Below are positions 25,081-34,901 of a DNA stretch of 64,000 nucleotides, in pieces. The notes beneath the pieces are model-generated. The model worked only from the letters and a program-made list of their open reading frames with translations, did no database searches and was not told the DNA's origin. The stretch covers positions 30,731-94,730 of the forward strand of contig JAPLTX010000061.1 in the NCBI GenBank assembly GCA_026397915.1, read 5' to 3'. Position 1 is the stretch's first letter. Every line of letters starts with the position of its first letter. The position numbers and the translations under genes are program-made. The DNA is from Verrucomicrobiota bacterium. GTDB lineage: Bacteria > Verrucomicrobiota > Verrucomicrobiia > CAIQCK01.

Positions 25081-25112
25081 TGTCAGTGATTTCACTGACA
25101 ATTTCACTGACA
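25081..25112. repeat. Palindrome plus direct repeat next to tRNA-Phe 3' end
   Basis: A perfect 9-bp inverted repeat (TGTCAGTGA-TT-TCACTGACA, 25081-25100) is followed by a further TTTCACTGACA copy (25102-25112). It lies between the integrase remnant and the tRNA 3' end. It could be recombinase arm-site DNA or a hairpin downstream of the tRNA transcript; no T-run follows on the minus strand, so a classical terminator is less likely. Confidence 0.5.
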
Positions 25113-25160
25113 TTCGCCCCTCGCAGTCCCCCAAGTTCTTGCATCACAGACAGAAGAAAA

Positions 25161-25236
<76 letters not shown>

Positions 25237-25416
25237 ACCCTATGGGCGTTTCCCGTCGTCCGCTTCGGGAAAAAGCGGCGGAACCATACCGACTTGTCCG
25301 CACCCCGTCAATCCCGACCTGCGCCCGACTTTGTGTTCCAACCCGAAACCGAAGCGGAAACGCGATTGACGGACGGGGGCGTTGGCGGGTTCAATCGCGA
25401 CATGCGGAGCCGAACT

Positions 25417-27090
25417 ATGAATGCCTTTCGCTTCCTCCAAATGCTGCCATTCGCGCTGGCGGCAGCAAGTGTTCCGACCCTCGCCGATCCACCGGCGGGC
25501 AAGAACTGGAAGCTCGTGTTCAGCGACGAGTTCAACGGCAGCAAGCTGGATGAATCAAAATGGTCGCGCGCCAGACATGGCGAGGCATTCTGCTGGAATG
25601 GCGCAAAGGGCCTGCGTTGCGACGACCACGCAGATGTGGATGGCAAGGGCAACTTTGTCATCAAGGTCACGCGCGACGCCAACGGCACTTACCGCTACCA
25701 CAACGGCATCCAGACCAAGGGCAAGTTCCAGCGCACCTACGGTTACTACGAGACGCGCGTGCGGTTCACGCGCGAACCGGGTTGGTGGGGCGCTGTCTGG
25801 CTCTACGGCGTCGAGGTCGGGCCGAACCCGTTCAAGATGGGGCAGGAGATTGACATCTTCGAGGACTTCCACAAGCCGAAGACGAAGCCGGAGTTTGCGC
25901 ACAACGTCCACTTCGACGCGCAACTGGATTACGCCGCCGAGGACAACAAGCACGTCGGCAAACTCGATGGCGACACACTCTACCGCGTCTCGCGCGGCAA
26001 ACACGACGTGGACGTGGGCGACTGGAGCGCGTTCCACGTCGTCGGTGTGGAATGGACGCCTCTCGAATACGTCTTCTACTGCGACGGCAAGGAGACGTTC
26101 CGGCTCGACTACCACGAGGTGCCGGTAACGACGCAGCCGATGCACGTGCTCATCTCAGGCTGTTTCCGCGACCCGAAACGCGCCAAGGGCTGGCAGGGCG
26201 ACTATGCCGACGGCAAATGGCCTGACGCGCTGACGGTGGATTACGTGCGCGTCTATGAGGAAAACCTCGGCCGCAGGAAGAAACCCGCCGTCACGTTGCG
26301 ACTCGCGAAACCCGCAAGCGTGGTGCAGCAGGGCGATGAGGTGATGTTCAAAGTCACGGCATCGAGCGCGACCAACGTGATGCTGTTCACCAACGGCCGC
26401 ATCCGTGCCGAGAAAGCCGCTGCATCGGCGACGTTCGCGCTGCCGGCAAGGCAACTCTACCTCGGCGAGAACATTCTCATCGCGATGGCGCGCGACAAGG
26501 ACGGCGTCGTCGGCATGTCGAAGCCGCTCACGCTGGAAGTGAACTGGCCCGACGCAGGAAAGAGCGCGCCTTATCTCGACAAGCCGCAGGCCATTCCCGG
26601 CCGCATCATCCCCGGCTACTACGACGAAGGCGGCCAGCGCGTGGCTTACTTCACCTACTCGAAGCAAAATACCTACGGGAAGCCGCCATGGGACCTCAAG
26701 TTCCGCCCCGACGAAGGCATCAACGCGCCGAACGAAAAAGGCATCGGTGCTTCGCAGCGCGGCATGTGGGTCCGCTACACGGTGGACGTGGAGAAAACCG
26801 ACAACTACAAGGTGGCGCCTTCCGTCGCCCGCGTTGACGGCCAAGGCTTTGCGTCCAACAAATCCGACCGCATCTACCTTGAACTCGACGGCAAGCCGTT
26901 GACGGAGTTCGCCTTCGGCACCGACTTCACTACGGGCAGGAGTTGGTGGGACGACTACAAGCCGCTGCCCGCGAAGACCGTGCGCCTCCCTGCCGGCCGT
27001 CACGTCCTGCGCGTGAAGTTCGACGCCACGCCGTTCCAGTTCGGCGGATTGACGTTCGAGATGATAGGCAAAGCGTCTCCGATTCGATAG
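25417..27090 (+). CDS. Secreted glycoside hydrolase family 16 protein with CBM-like tail
   Basis: 557 residues from the ATG at 25417 (GGAG seven bases upstream), with a signal peptide ending near ALADPPAG-type sequence at about residue 24. Residues 30-285 form a GH16 beta-jelly roll: LVFSDEFNG near the start and the catalytic motif EIDIFE (nucleophile and acid/base Glu flanking the Asp). GH16 enzymes cleave beta-1,3/1,4-glucans, agars, carrageenans or similar. An Ig-like linker domain (about 290-385) is followed by a C-terminal beta-sandwich (about 400-555; GYYDEGG, RVDGQGF, LPAGRHVLRVKF) resembling CBM6/35-type modules. It leads a four-gene operon with an oxidoreductase and two beta-helix proteins. 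The exact substrate cannot be read from sequence. Confidence 0.88.
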   Translation: MNAFRFLQMLPFALAAASVPTLADPPAGKNWKLVFSDEFNGSKLDESKWSRARHGEAFCWNGAKGLRCDDHADVDGKGNFVIKVTRDANGTYRYHNGIQTKGKFQRTYGYYETRVRFTREPGWWGAVWLYGVEVGPNPFKMGQEIDIFEDFHKPKTKPEFAHNVHFDAQLDYAAEDNKHVGKLDGDTLYRVSRGKHDVDVGDWSAFHVVGVEWTPLEYVFYCDGKETFRLDYHEVPVTTQPMHVLISGCFRDPKRAKGWQGDYADGKWPDALTVDYVRVYEENLGRRKKPAVTLRLAKPASVVQQGDEVMFKVTASSATNVMLFTNGRIRAEKAAASATFALPARQLYLGENILIAMARDKDGVVGMSKPLTLEVNWPDAGKSAPYLDKPQAIPGRIIPGYYDEGGQRVAYFTYSKQNTYGKPPWDLKFRPDEGINAPNEKGIGASQRGMWVRYTVDVEKTDNYKVAPSVARVDGQGFASNKSDRIYLELDGKPLTEFAFGTDFTTGRSWWDDYKPLPAKTVRLPAGRHVLRVKFDATPFQFGGLTFEMIGKASPIR

Positions 27091-27120
27091 ACTCCGTGCA
27101 AACCAGAAACCCTCCCATCC

Positions 27121-28512
27121 ATGAAAACCACCCGACGCCAATTCATTCGAACGACTGCTTCCACCATCGCGCTCTTCAACGTCATTCCCCGCCACGTGCT
27201 CGGCGGGCCGAAGTTTGTTCCGCCCAGCGAGAAGATCAACATCGCGCTCGTCGGTGCTGGCGGACAGGGGCGCTCCAACCTCCGCGCGCTGTTCCACGAA
27301 ACCGACGCACAATTCATCGCCGTCGCCGACCCGGCGGAGCAGTGGGATCTCGATCCGTTCTATTACCGCGGTCTTGGCGGGCGCAAGCCGGTGCGCGCGG
27401 AGATCGAGAAACATTACGGCGAGAAGACGCCGAATTTCCGCTGTGCCGAATACGAAGACTTCCGCGTGATGCTGGAGAAGGAGAAGGGGATTGACGCGGT
27501 CCTCTGCGCCACGACCGACCACCTGCACGCTTACGTCTCGATCCTGGCGATGCGCGCGGGCAAGCATGTCTATTGCGAAAAACCGCTCACGCACAACATC
27601 TGGGAGGCGCGACAGGTCGCGCGCGTCGCGAAGGAGACCGGCGTCGCCACGCAGATGGGCAATCCCGGCCATTCGCGCGTCGGCATCCGGTTGACGTGCG
27701 AGTGGATTTGGGACGGTGCCATCGGCACGGTGCGCGAGGTCCACGCGTGGGTTGGCGCGAACCGCTGGAACAAACAGCTCACGGGCTGCCCGACGGGGAC
27801 GCTGCCGGTGCCCGCGGGTTTGAACTGGGACCTCTGGATCGGTCCGCGTGAGCCGCGTCCGTGGCATCCGGCCTACGCGCCGGTGACGTGGCGCGATTTC
27901 TGGGCGTTCGGCAACGGCGCGCTCGGCGACTTCGGCTGCCACGACCTCGACTCCGCGTGCTGGGCACTCGACCTACGCGAGCCGCTGACCGTCGAGGCGT
28001 GTCCCGCTGGCAACATGAACGAGGAAATCGCGCCGCACGGCCAGATTTGCTACTACCACTTCGGCGCGCGCGGCGACAAACCGCCCGTAAAGGTCACGTG
28101 GTATGACGGCGGGCTGAAGCCGGCCTGCCCAGAGGAAACGGAAGGCCAGCCGTTGCCGAGTCGCGGCGCGCTGTTCGTCGGCGACAAGGGACTCATGCTT
28201 TGTGAGGGCGCGGGCGGCCAGCCGCGGCTGCTGCCGATCAAAAAGACAGCCGCTTACAAGAAGCCCGCCGAGAGCCTCCCGCGCTCGAAGGGTCATCATC
28301 GCGATTGGCTCGACGCCATCAAGGGCGGTCCGGCGGCCAGCGCCAACTTCGAATACGGCGCGCGGCTCACCGAGTTGTCGCTGCTGGGCACGGCGTCACT
28401 GCGCACCGGTCGCAAGCTCTATTGGGACGCGGCGCAGATGAAGGCTCGCGGTGTGCCCGCGGCCGACGCCATTTTCAAAGGCTCGTATCGGAAAGGTTGG
28501 GAGATCGTATGA
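27121..28512 (+). CDS. Tat-exported Gfo/Idh/MocA-family oxidoreductase
   Basis: 463 residues. A Tat signal is visible (TTRRQFIRTTAS at 3-14). The Rossmann motif VGAGGQGRSNL (about 43-53) and the family EKPLTHNIWEA segment (Lys at the EKP motif is the usual catalytic position) identify a Gfo/Idh/MocA dehydrogenase; the DFGCHDLD stretch and a C-terminal alpha/beta domain match the large exported subgroup common in Planctomycetes and Verrucomicrobia. Such proteins oxidise or epimerise sugars with tightly held NAD(P). It follows the GH16 gene by 30 bases and overlaps the next gene (ATGA), so it probably acts on the same polysaccharide-derived sugars. Confidence 0.9.
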   Translation: MKTTRRQFIRTTASTIALFNVIPRHVLGGPKFVPPSEKINIALVGAGGQGRSNLRALFHETDAQFIAVADPAEQWDLDPFYYRGLGGRKPVRAEIEKHYGEKTPNFRCAEYEDFRVMLEKEKGIDAVLCATTDHLHAYVSILAMRAGKHVYCEKPLTHNIWEARQVARVAKETGVATQMGNPGHSRVGIRLTCEWIWDGAIGTVREVHAWVGANRWNKQLTGCPTGTLPVPAGLNWDLWIGPREPRPWHPAYAPVTWRDFWAFGNGALGDFGCHDLDSACWALDLREPLTVEACPAGNMNEEIAPHGQICYYHFGARGDKPPVKVTWYDGGLKPACPEETEGQPLPSRGALFVGDKGLMLCEGAGGQPRLLPIKKTAAYKKPAESLPRSKGHHRDWLDAIKGGPAASANFEYGARLTELSLLGTASLRTGRKLYWDAAQMKARGVPAADAIFKGSYRKGWEIV

Positions 28513-30509
28513 CTATGAAATGGCTTGCAGTTTTCATTCTGTCGCTGTCCAGCCTCGTCGCCGCCGCGCCGCCTTCGGCTAATCCCACCGCTGTCGAGGA
28601 GATCCGCTCGGGCAAACGCAAGGAGGCGCGCGCCTCGTGGTGGGGATTCGATCCTGCCGATTCCACCGCCGCGTTGCAGGCGGCCATCAACTCCGGCGCC
28701 AAGAAGCTCATCATCGAGAACACCGGCGCGACGTGGATCACGGACAATCTCCAGCTCGCCAGTAACCAGGAGATCGTTTTCGAGAAAGGCGTCGTCGTGC
28801 AGGCCAAGCGCGGTGGGTTCAAGGGAACGGGCGATGCGCTTTTCAACGCGTCTTCGAAGACCAACATCACGCTGACCGGCTACGGCGCGACGTTGAAGAT
28901 GTGGAAGCAGGACTACGACGACAAGACCCAATACAAACACGCCGAGTGGCGGCACGTGCTCAACTTCCACAGTTGCGCGCGCGTGCGCGTGGTCGGGCTG
29001 ACGCTGGCCGACAGCGGTGGCGACGGCATCTACCTTGGCGTGGCGCGCAAGGGCGTGCCGTGCTCCGATGTGGTCATCCGCGACGTGGCCTGCGTCAACA
29101 ACTACCGCCAGGGCATCAGCGTCATCAGCGCGCGCAACCTGCTCATCGAGCGCTGCGTGTTCAAGGACACGTGGGGCACCGCGCCGGAGGCGGGCATTGA
29201 CTTCGAGCCGAACCACGAGTCGGAGGAACTCTCCAACTGCGTCATGCGCAACTGCGTCTCCGAGAACAACCGCGGCGACGCCTACGTGCTCTACCTGCGA
29301 CCGTTGAAAGCGGCCTCCAAGCCGATTTCCATCCGCATCGAGAACTGCCGCTCCGTCGGCTGCCGGCGCTCGGCAGGTTTCATCACCGGCAACGACAGTG
29401 ATACCGCCAGCGTTAAGGGCACGATGGACTTCATCAACTGCAAATTCGAGTCGGCCCAGATGGCTGGCATCGTCGTCGGTGATAAACCGGCCAGTGGCGC
29501 GCGCGTGAGCTTCGTGAACTGCGCCATCATCAATGCTGCCACCAACCAGCCGGCAACGGCACCGATTTCATTGTCGAGTAGTTCGGGCGCGACAGAAGAC
29601 TTCGGTAACATCCGGTTCGCCAACTGCACCATCACCGACCCGCACAACCGGCTGCCGATGACCTATCACGACATGTCCGGCGGCGCGGGATTGCGCGATC
29701 TCACCGGCACGCTCATCGTCAAGCGCGGCGGCAAGAGCGTGACGCACCGCCTTACACCGAAACTGATCGCCGAGTGGATGCCACATCGCAGTTTCAAACA
29801 GATCACGAAGTTCGCAGCCAAGGACATCCGCTTCGAGCCGGCGCTGCCGAGCGCGACGCCCGATGCCAAACGACGCTCCACCGCCCGCCAGCGCGAGTTG
29901 TCGGAATGGCTGATCTGGGCCGAAGCTGACCAGCAGGCTGCGTTCACCGTCCTCATCCACCCCGTCGGCAAAGGCACGCCCCGACCCGCGCCCGTGACCC
30001 TCATTGCGCCATCCGGCAGGCTCACGAAGCTGAAGGATGCAGAAGGCGAAGGCGAAACCTCCTACACTTTCCGAGCCACCGAAACCGGCGCGCACAAGAT
30101 CATCTGCGAGGCGCACAATTGGACTGCCACCGTGAACTCCGCCACCCACCGCGTTTGCCTCTACTCCGCGAGCGGCTCCATCCATTTCCTCGGCACCACC
30201 GGCGAGTATTTCTTTTGGGTGCCGGCGGGCACGAAGGAGTTTGCCGTGAGAGTTTCCGGCGACAACCCCGGCGAGCGCATCAAGGCCGCGCTGCGCGACC
30301 CCGGCGGCCGCACCGTTGAGGAGAAGGACAACATCGCCGAGGCCCACCAGTTTGTTGCCAAGCCGAAGAGCGATTCCGCCGGCGAAATCTGGAGCCTGCG
30401 CCTCGACAAGCCCAGCATCGGCGTCGTCGAAGATTTCCACGTCCAGCTCCAAGGCGTTCCGCCGGTGTTCTCGCACACCAAGGAGTCGCTCCTCAAGCCG
30501 GCGAAGTGA
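28509..30509 (+). CDS. Secreted right-handed beta-helix protein
   Basis: 666 residues. The start at 28509 overlaps the upstream stop by ATGA; an ATG two codons later (28515) is also possible. A signal peptide (FILSLSSLVAAAPP) precedes a pectate-lyase-like beta-helix (about 50-400) with repeated N-C-x-[IV] rungs (VRDVACVNNY, IERCVFKD, MRNCVSENN, IENCRSVGC). The C-terminal 250 residues are beta-sandwich-like. The fold is shared by polysaccharide lyases, hydrolases and epimerases; I see no decisive catalytic residues. Co-operonic with GH16 and a sugar oxidoreductase, it probably takes part in degradation of an extracellular glycan. Confidence 0.8.
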   Translation: MTMKWLAVFILSLSSLVAAAPPSANPTAVEEIRSGKRKEARASWWGFDPADSTAALQAAINSGAKKLIIENTGATWITDNLQLASNQEIVFEKGVVVQAKRGGFKGTGDALFNASSKTNITLTGYGATLKMWKQDYDDKTQYKHAEWRHVLNFHSCARVRVVGLTLADSGGDGIYLGVARKGVPCSDVVIRDVACVNNYRQGISVISARNLLIERCVFKDTWGTAPEAGIDFEPNHESEELSNCVMRNCVSENNRGDAYVLYLRPLKAASKPISIRIENCRSVGCRRSAGFITGNDSDTASVKGTMDFINCKFESAQMAGIVVGDKPASGARVSFVNCAIINAATNQPATAPISLSSSSGATEDFGNIRFANCTITDPHNRLPMTYHDMSGGAGLRDLTGTLIVKRGGKSVTHRLTPKLIAEWMPHRSFKQITKFAAKDIRFEPALPSATPDAKRRSTARQRELSEWLIWAEADQQAAFTVLIHPVGKGTPRPAPVTLIAPSGRLTKLKDAEGEGETSYTFRATETGAHKIICEAHNWTATVNSATHRVCLYSASGSIHFLGTTGEYFFWVPAGTKEFAVRVSGDNPGERIKAALRDPGGRTVEEKDNIAEAHQFVAKPKSDSAGEIWSLRLDKPSIGVVEDFHVQLQGVPPVFSHTKESLLKPAK

Positions 30510-30534
30510 ACCGCTTGCGTTCCATAATCCAACA

Positions 30535-33500
30535 ATGAACCACCCAATCAAACCTCTTGTCGTCTGCTCTCTGGTGGTCGCGTGCCACACCGCGAGGGTG
30601 GACTCAGCCACCACCGACGGTTCGTTCGAGGCGTGGCAACGACATCGCGACGCGATGGCAGCGGATGATTCGCTCGCGCGGTTCTACACGTTTGAGAACG
30701 TGGACGGCGGCACCGTGCCGGCGGCAGGTGCGGTTGCACCACTGAGTTTCAAGCTCCAGCCGAAAGCTGGCGTGCCGGCGGAGCAACTGCGCGTCATCGA
30801 GGGCCGCTGGCCGCAGAAGAAGGCCGTGCGGCTCGATCAAGGCTATCTCGCAGCAGAGCCGTTTGCGGTAACGAAGAAGTTGTTCACGGCGGCGGCGTGG
30901 GTGAAGCTCAACGGCCCCGGCGTGCACCGCGGCAACAACGAGTCCACTAACGGCACGCTGCTCTCCGTCGGCACCGGCTACTGGGACGGCTGGCGGTTGA
31001 CAGTGAATTATCCGCTCCGCACGCTCGGTTTTGAAATCGGCCGACCGAAGCCGTCGCATTCGATCGGTATCCACGCCAGCGCAGCGGTGAGTGACAGCGT
31101 GTGGCATCATTTGGCGGTCAGTTGGGACGGGCGAGAGATGCACATCTACGTGGACGGTGTGCTCGCAGCCTCCGGCCCGTATGACGGCGATTACACGCCG
31201 CCGCCGCAGAGTGGCCAGTTCCGCGTCGGCTATGCCAACCACGGCCTCGGTTCGGTCGTGCTCGACGTGGATGAAGTCGCAATCTACAGCCGCGCGCTGA
31301 CCACCGCGGAAATTCTGCGCGCCGTCGAGTTTTGCGGTCCGCAGGCACCGGGCGCGCGGCGGAACTTGGCGCGCCTCTGCCGCGAGCGGAAGGACTTTGC
31401 CGGCGCGCGCGAACATTACCGTGCCTTGCTGGAATCGCCCAGTCTTGACTCTTGTGACCGGCTCAACGCGCTATTCGATCTAGGCCAACTCTGCTGGCAA
31501 GCGCGTGACCTTGGAGGTGCGCGGGCCGCGTATGCGCAGGTCGTGGCGGCGAAGGACGCGCCGGCGCACTACCGAAGCGTGGCGCAGTTGCGGATCGCCG
31601 CGAGCCACGCGCAGCAGAAGGACTACGCCGCGGCAAAGGCGGAGCTTGCCAAGATCGCTGCGATGGCCGACGCGCCGCCGCATCACAAGCGGGAAGCGGC
31701 GGAGCGGACGAAGGAACTCGAACGGATTGAGCAAGGCCAGCCAGTCCGCGACCCGGCTGCCTCGCGGATGCCGCCGCCGAAATGGCCAACGCCCGCCGTC
31801 ACGCTCTTCGTCTCGCCGAAGGGCGACGACAAGAACCCCGGAACCAAGGATCAACCGTTCGCGACGCTGGAGCGTGCGCGGGACGAGATTCGGAAGCTGA
31901 GGAAAAGCAATGTCACTGTTTGCGTCCGTGGCGGCGAATACGCGGTGAAGCAGACGTTCAAGCTCACCGCTGAGGATTCTGGCACGGAGCAAGCGCCCAT
32001 CGTCTATGCCGCGTTCGACAAGGAGACGCCGCGTTTTACGGGCGGCGTGCGCGTCAGCGGTTTCACGCGCGTCACGGACCCGGCAGTGCTGGCGCGGTTG
32101 CCGGAGGAGTCGCGCGGCAAGGTCTGGCAAGCCGAACTGAAGGCGCAGGGCATCAGTGATCTCAGCGCGTTTGCGCCGAAGGGCACCTACGGCGCAAGGC
32201 CGAGGAAGCCGATGCTGGAGCTGTTCTTCGATGGCAAACCGATGGAAATCGCCCGCTGGCCGAACGACAGGTTCGTGATGACCGGCGAAGTGCTTGGCCC
32301 GCAGCAAGCCGACAAGCGCGGCCGGCCGCACAGTGTTGGCGGCCAGTTCATTTACGACAGCGACCGGCCCGTGCGTTGGAAGGACGAGAGCGATGCGTGG
32401 CTCTACGGCTACTGGTTCCACGATTGGGCCGACTCCTATGAGAAGATCGCCTCGATTGATACGGCGCAGCGGCTCATCACGTTAGCGCCACCGTTGCACA
32501 ACTACGGTTTTGCCAAGAACCACCGCTATTTCGCGCTGAACCTGCTCTCGGAGATTGACCGGCCCGGCGAATGGTATCTCGACCGCAGCCGTGGCGTGCT
32601 CTACTTCTGGCCGTCGTCGAATCCGGACCGCGGGCGGTCCGGTTGGATGTGGTGGTTGAAGCAGTCGCCTGATTACTATCCACGGCTAACCAGTGAGAAC
32701 TACCCAGTGGAAATCTCAATGTTCGCCGCGCCGTTCGTGGAACTGGACGGTGTCGCGCACGTAACATTCCGTGGGCTGACGTGGGAGACGGGCCGCGACG
32801 ACGGTCTGCGCATCAAGGGCGGCGAGCGTTGCCTGCTGGCGGGCTGCACGGTGCGGAATTTCGCTGGCGACGGCGTCACAGTCGAGGGCGGCAAGGGCCA
32901 CGGCCTGCTCGGCTGTGACATCTACGGGATGGGCCGCGGCGGCACGATTCTGCGCGGCGGTGACCGCAAGACGCTCATGCCATGCGGGCATTTCGTTGAG
33001 AACTGCGACATCCACCACCTGTCGCGGATTGATCACACCTACACGCCGGCGGTGCTGGCCAACGGCGTCGGCATCCGCATCGCGCACAACCGGATGCACC
33101 ACATCGGCAGCAGCGCGATGCGCGTCGAGGGCAATAACCATCTCGTCGAGTTCAACGAGGTCCACCACGTCGTGCTGGAGTCCGACGATCAGGGTGGCGT
33201 GGACGTGTTCGGCAACCCGACCTATCGCGGCGTCGTCTATCGCCACAACTTCTTCCACCACATCGGCAGCGGGCGCTCGTGCGGTTCGGCAGGTATCCGG
33301 CTCGACGACGCCATCAGCGGCACGCTCATCTACGGCAACATTTTCTGGCGCTGCGCCGACGGCAACTTCGGCGGCGTGCAGATCCACGGCGGCAAGGACA
33401 ACATCGTGGACAACAATCTCTTCGTGGACTGCAAACAAGCCATCAGCTTCTCGCCGTGGGGCCAGAAGCGTTGGGAGCAGTTCTTGGGCGAACCGATGGC

Positions 33501-33822
33501 CGCTGGCGCGCTGAAGCAAGTGGACATCACCCAGCCGCCCTACTCCACCCGTTATCCCGAACTGGCCGCCCTCCGCGAAAACGCCGACGCCAACCACATC
33601 TGGCGCAATCTCGCCGTCCGCTGCGGCAAGTTCGCCGTCCGAGACCGCGGCGTGAACGAGTTCATGGGCAATCAGGAGGCGGGCAGTAATTCCGGTTTTG
33701 CGAACGCCGTGAAAGGCGACTTCCGCTTGAAGCCATCCGCCGCCGCTGCGATCGGCTTCGCGCCGATTCCGTTCGACGAGATCGGCCTCTACCGCGACGA
33801 CCTGTGCAAACGCCTACCGTAA
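30535..33822 (+). CDS. Secreted LamG-TPR-beta-helix protein
   Basis: 1095 residues from the ATG at 30535, 25 bases after the previous stop, with a signal peptide (LVVCSLVVACHTA). Residues about 35-250 are a LamG/concanavalin-type domain (LFTAAAWVKL, HLAVSWDGREMHIYVDG, LDVDEVAIYSRAL). Residues about 255-390 are TPR-like. From about 410 on there is a DUF1565-type start (LFVSPKGDDKNPGT..QPFATLERA) leading into a long right-handed beta-helix with many VRNF, IENCDIHHL, NRMHHIGSS rungs. This architecture occurs in extracellular polysaccharide-active proteins. It overlaps the convergent regulator gene by 9 bases at its 3' end. Specific activity cannot be named. Confidence 0.82.
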   Translation: MNHPIKPLVVCSLVVACHTARVDSATTDGSFEAWQRHRDAMAADDSLARFYTFENVDGGTVPAAGAVAPLSFKLQPKAGVPAEQLRVIEGRWPQKKAVRLDQGYLAAEPFAVTKKLFTAAAWVKLNGPGVHRGNNESTNGTLLSVGTGYWDGWRLTVNYPLRTLGFEIGRPKPSHSIGIHASAAVSDSVWHHLAVSWDGREMHIYVDGVLAASGPYDGDYTPPPQSGQFRVGYANHGLGSVVLDVDEVAIYSRALTTAEILRAVEFCGPQAPGARRNLARLCRERKDFAGAREHYRALLESPSLDSCDRLNALFDLGQLCWQARDLGGARAAYAQVVAAKDAPAHYRSVAQLRIAASHAQQKDYAAAKAELAKIAAMADAPPHHKREAAERTKELERIEQGQPVRDPAASRMPPPKWPTPAVTLFVSPKGDDKNPGTKDQPFATLERARDEIRKLRKSNVTVCVRGGEYAVKQTFKLTAEDSGTEQAPIVYAAFDKETPRFTGGVRVSGFTRVTDPAVLARLPEESRGKVWQAELKAQGISDLSAFAPKGTYGARPRKPMLELFFDGKPMEIARWPNDRFVMTGEVLGPQQADKRGRPHSVGGQFIYDSDRPVRWKDESDAWLYGYWFHDWADSYEKIASIDTAQRLITLAPPLHNYGFAKNHRYFALNLLSEIDRPGEWYLDRSRGVLYFWPSSNPDRGRSGWMWWLKQSPDYYPRLTSENYPVEISMFAAPFVELDGVAHVTFRGLTWETGRDDGLRIKGGERCLLAGCTVRNFAGDGVTVEGGKGHGLLGCDIYGMGRGGTILRGGDRKTLMPCGHFVENCDIHHLSRIDHTYTPAVLANGVGIRIAHNRMHHIGSSAMRVEGNNHLVEFNEVHHVVLESDDQGGVDVFGNPTYRGVVYRHNFFHHIGSGRSCGSAGIRLDDAISGTLIYGNIFWRCADGNFGGVQIHGGKDNIVDNNLFVDCKQAISFSPWGQKRWEQFLGEPMAAGALKQVDITQPPYSTRYPELAALRENADANHIWRNLAVRCGKFAVRDRGVNEFMGNQEAGSNSGFANAVKGDFRLKPSAAAAIGFAPIPFDEIGLYRDDLCKRLP

Positions 33823-34728
33823 ACGCCGTCCGCCGGAGGCGCGATCAGTGGTGTTTTTCTGGAACTGGCTTGGAGTCAGACCCGTCTTGCTCTTGAAGAA
33901 AATAGAGAAGTAGCTGGCTGATTCGAACCCGAGTCTCTCGGCACTTTCACTGATGGTCTCGTCGCCCTGGCTGAGAAGCTCCTTGGCGCAATCCAGTTTG
34001 AGCCGCAGGAAATAGCCCTTGGGTGACAGCCCGGTCTCCTTCTTGAACGCTTTGCGGAACCAGGAGTAACTCACGTGCAGTTCATTGGCCACGCTTTCGA
34101 TGACAAAGTCCGCGGCGGACAGATGGGACTTGATCATGCAGCATGCCTGCTCGACCTTGAGCGCGCGGTAACGATCCGGGTCCCGCGCGGTTCGGTCGCG
34201 CAGGCGGCGGGCGATCTCCCGCGCGGCTTCGTTCAGTTTCTTCGCAAAACCGGGCATGGTCCGCGCCGTGACCTTTTCCGAAGGCCCCGTGGTCCAGATG
34301 GTGGCGACGGGATAGCCGTTCTCATTGAGGATGGGAACCCCCACGCAATGACATCCCACGAACTCTTCCGCGAAATCGGTCGTGAAACCCTGTTCGCGGC
34401 TTTGCTTCAGGTGCTTCTTGAACGTCGCCCGATCTGTGATGGTGTTGTCGTTGAAGCGGATGAATGGATACGTGGCGAGCAAGACGTCCAGCTCCGCATC
34501 GGGCAGCCAAGCGATCAGAGCTTTGCCGGGGGCGGAAGCGTGCAGCGGAAACTCGTAGCCTGGATGGAAAGTAAAGCCCAGTCCCCGATGCAGCGGCGTC
34601 AGGCTGAGCACCCGTCCGGCTCGCTTCCCCGCAGCAAGAACCCCCACGCCCACTGTGCAGTCAATGACCTCCTCGACCTGTTCCATCAGGCGATGCGAAA
34701 GCTGAATCATTATCTCGTCGTCTGTCAT
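33814..34728 (-). CDS. Transcription regulator: IclR effector domain fused to AraC HTH
   Basis: 304 residues from the ATG at 34728 (GCAGGA site). Residues 1-185 match the C-terminal effector domain of IclR proteins (LTPLHRGLGFTFHPG, FPLHASAPGKALIAWL, VGVPILNENGYPVATIW), but the IclR N-terminal HTH is absent. Residues about 200-300 are instead an AraC/XylS double HTH (VANELHVSYSWFRKAFKKE, LGFESASYFSIFFKSKTGL). It is divergent from the first HZS_alpha-like gene, 173 bases away, and that intergenic region holds a direct-repeat element that recurs upstream of the next paralogue. It is probably the small-molecule-responsive regulator of those genes. Confidence 0.87.
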   Translation of the reverse strand: MTDDEIMIQLSHRLMEQVEEVIDCTVGVGVLAAGKRAGRVLSLTPLHRGLGFTFHPGYEFPLHASAPGKALIAWLPDAELDVLLATYPFIRFNDNTITDRATFKKHLKQSREQGFTTDFAEEFVGCHCVGVPILNENGYPVATIWTTGPSEKVTARTMPGFAKKLNEAAREIARRLRDRTARDPDRYRALKVEQACCMIKSHLSAADFVIESVANELHVSYSWFRKAFKKETGLSPKGYFLRLKLDCAKELLSQGDETISESAERLGFESASYFSIFFKSKTGLTPSQFQKNTTDRASGGRRLR

Positions 34729-34800
34729 CGTGCATCCTGCGTGGCTGGATGGTAAAACCAAACCGGAAAGAGGGAAGGAAAAAACACCATCCCGTGCTCC

Positions 34801-34842
34801 GGCCAGAATCTGATAATGCTTTGGCCAGAAACTCTATGGCGT
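34801..34842 (+). promoter_or_regulatory. Conserved 42-bp upstream element, copy 1
   Basis: The second half TTTGGCCAGAAACTCTATGG (and three more bases) is identical to copy 2 at 38753-38794; the first half differs at about five positions. Within this copy GGCCAGAA occurs twice, 22 bases apart (34801 and 34823), two helical turns, as expected for an AraC-type operator. It lies 60-100 bases before the 34902 start and between divergent genes. Confidence 0.65.
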
Positions 34843-34901
34843 GGAAGGAGGAGCGTTTGATAGATTATCGGCCGGTCCGACAGGCACAACTGCGCCACAA
34901 A

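Noticed and set aside
25081..25112. Rho-independent terminator for tRNA-Phe
   Set aside because: The hairpin is perfect but lacks a T-run on the transcribed strand and is followed by another direct copy of one arm, so it is listed as a repeat instead.
26155..27942. Long open frames opposite GH16 and the oxidoreductase
   Set aside because: They are antisense to genes with clear domains, arise from GC-rich codon bias and have no ribosome sites. The same applies to the long minus-strand frames at 36126-38441, 41459-43249 and 43503-45395.
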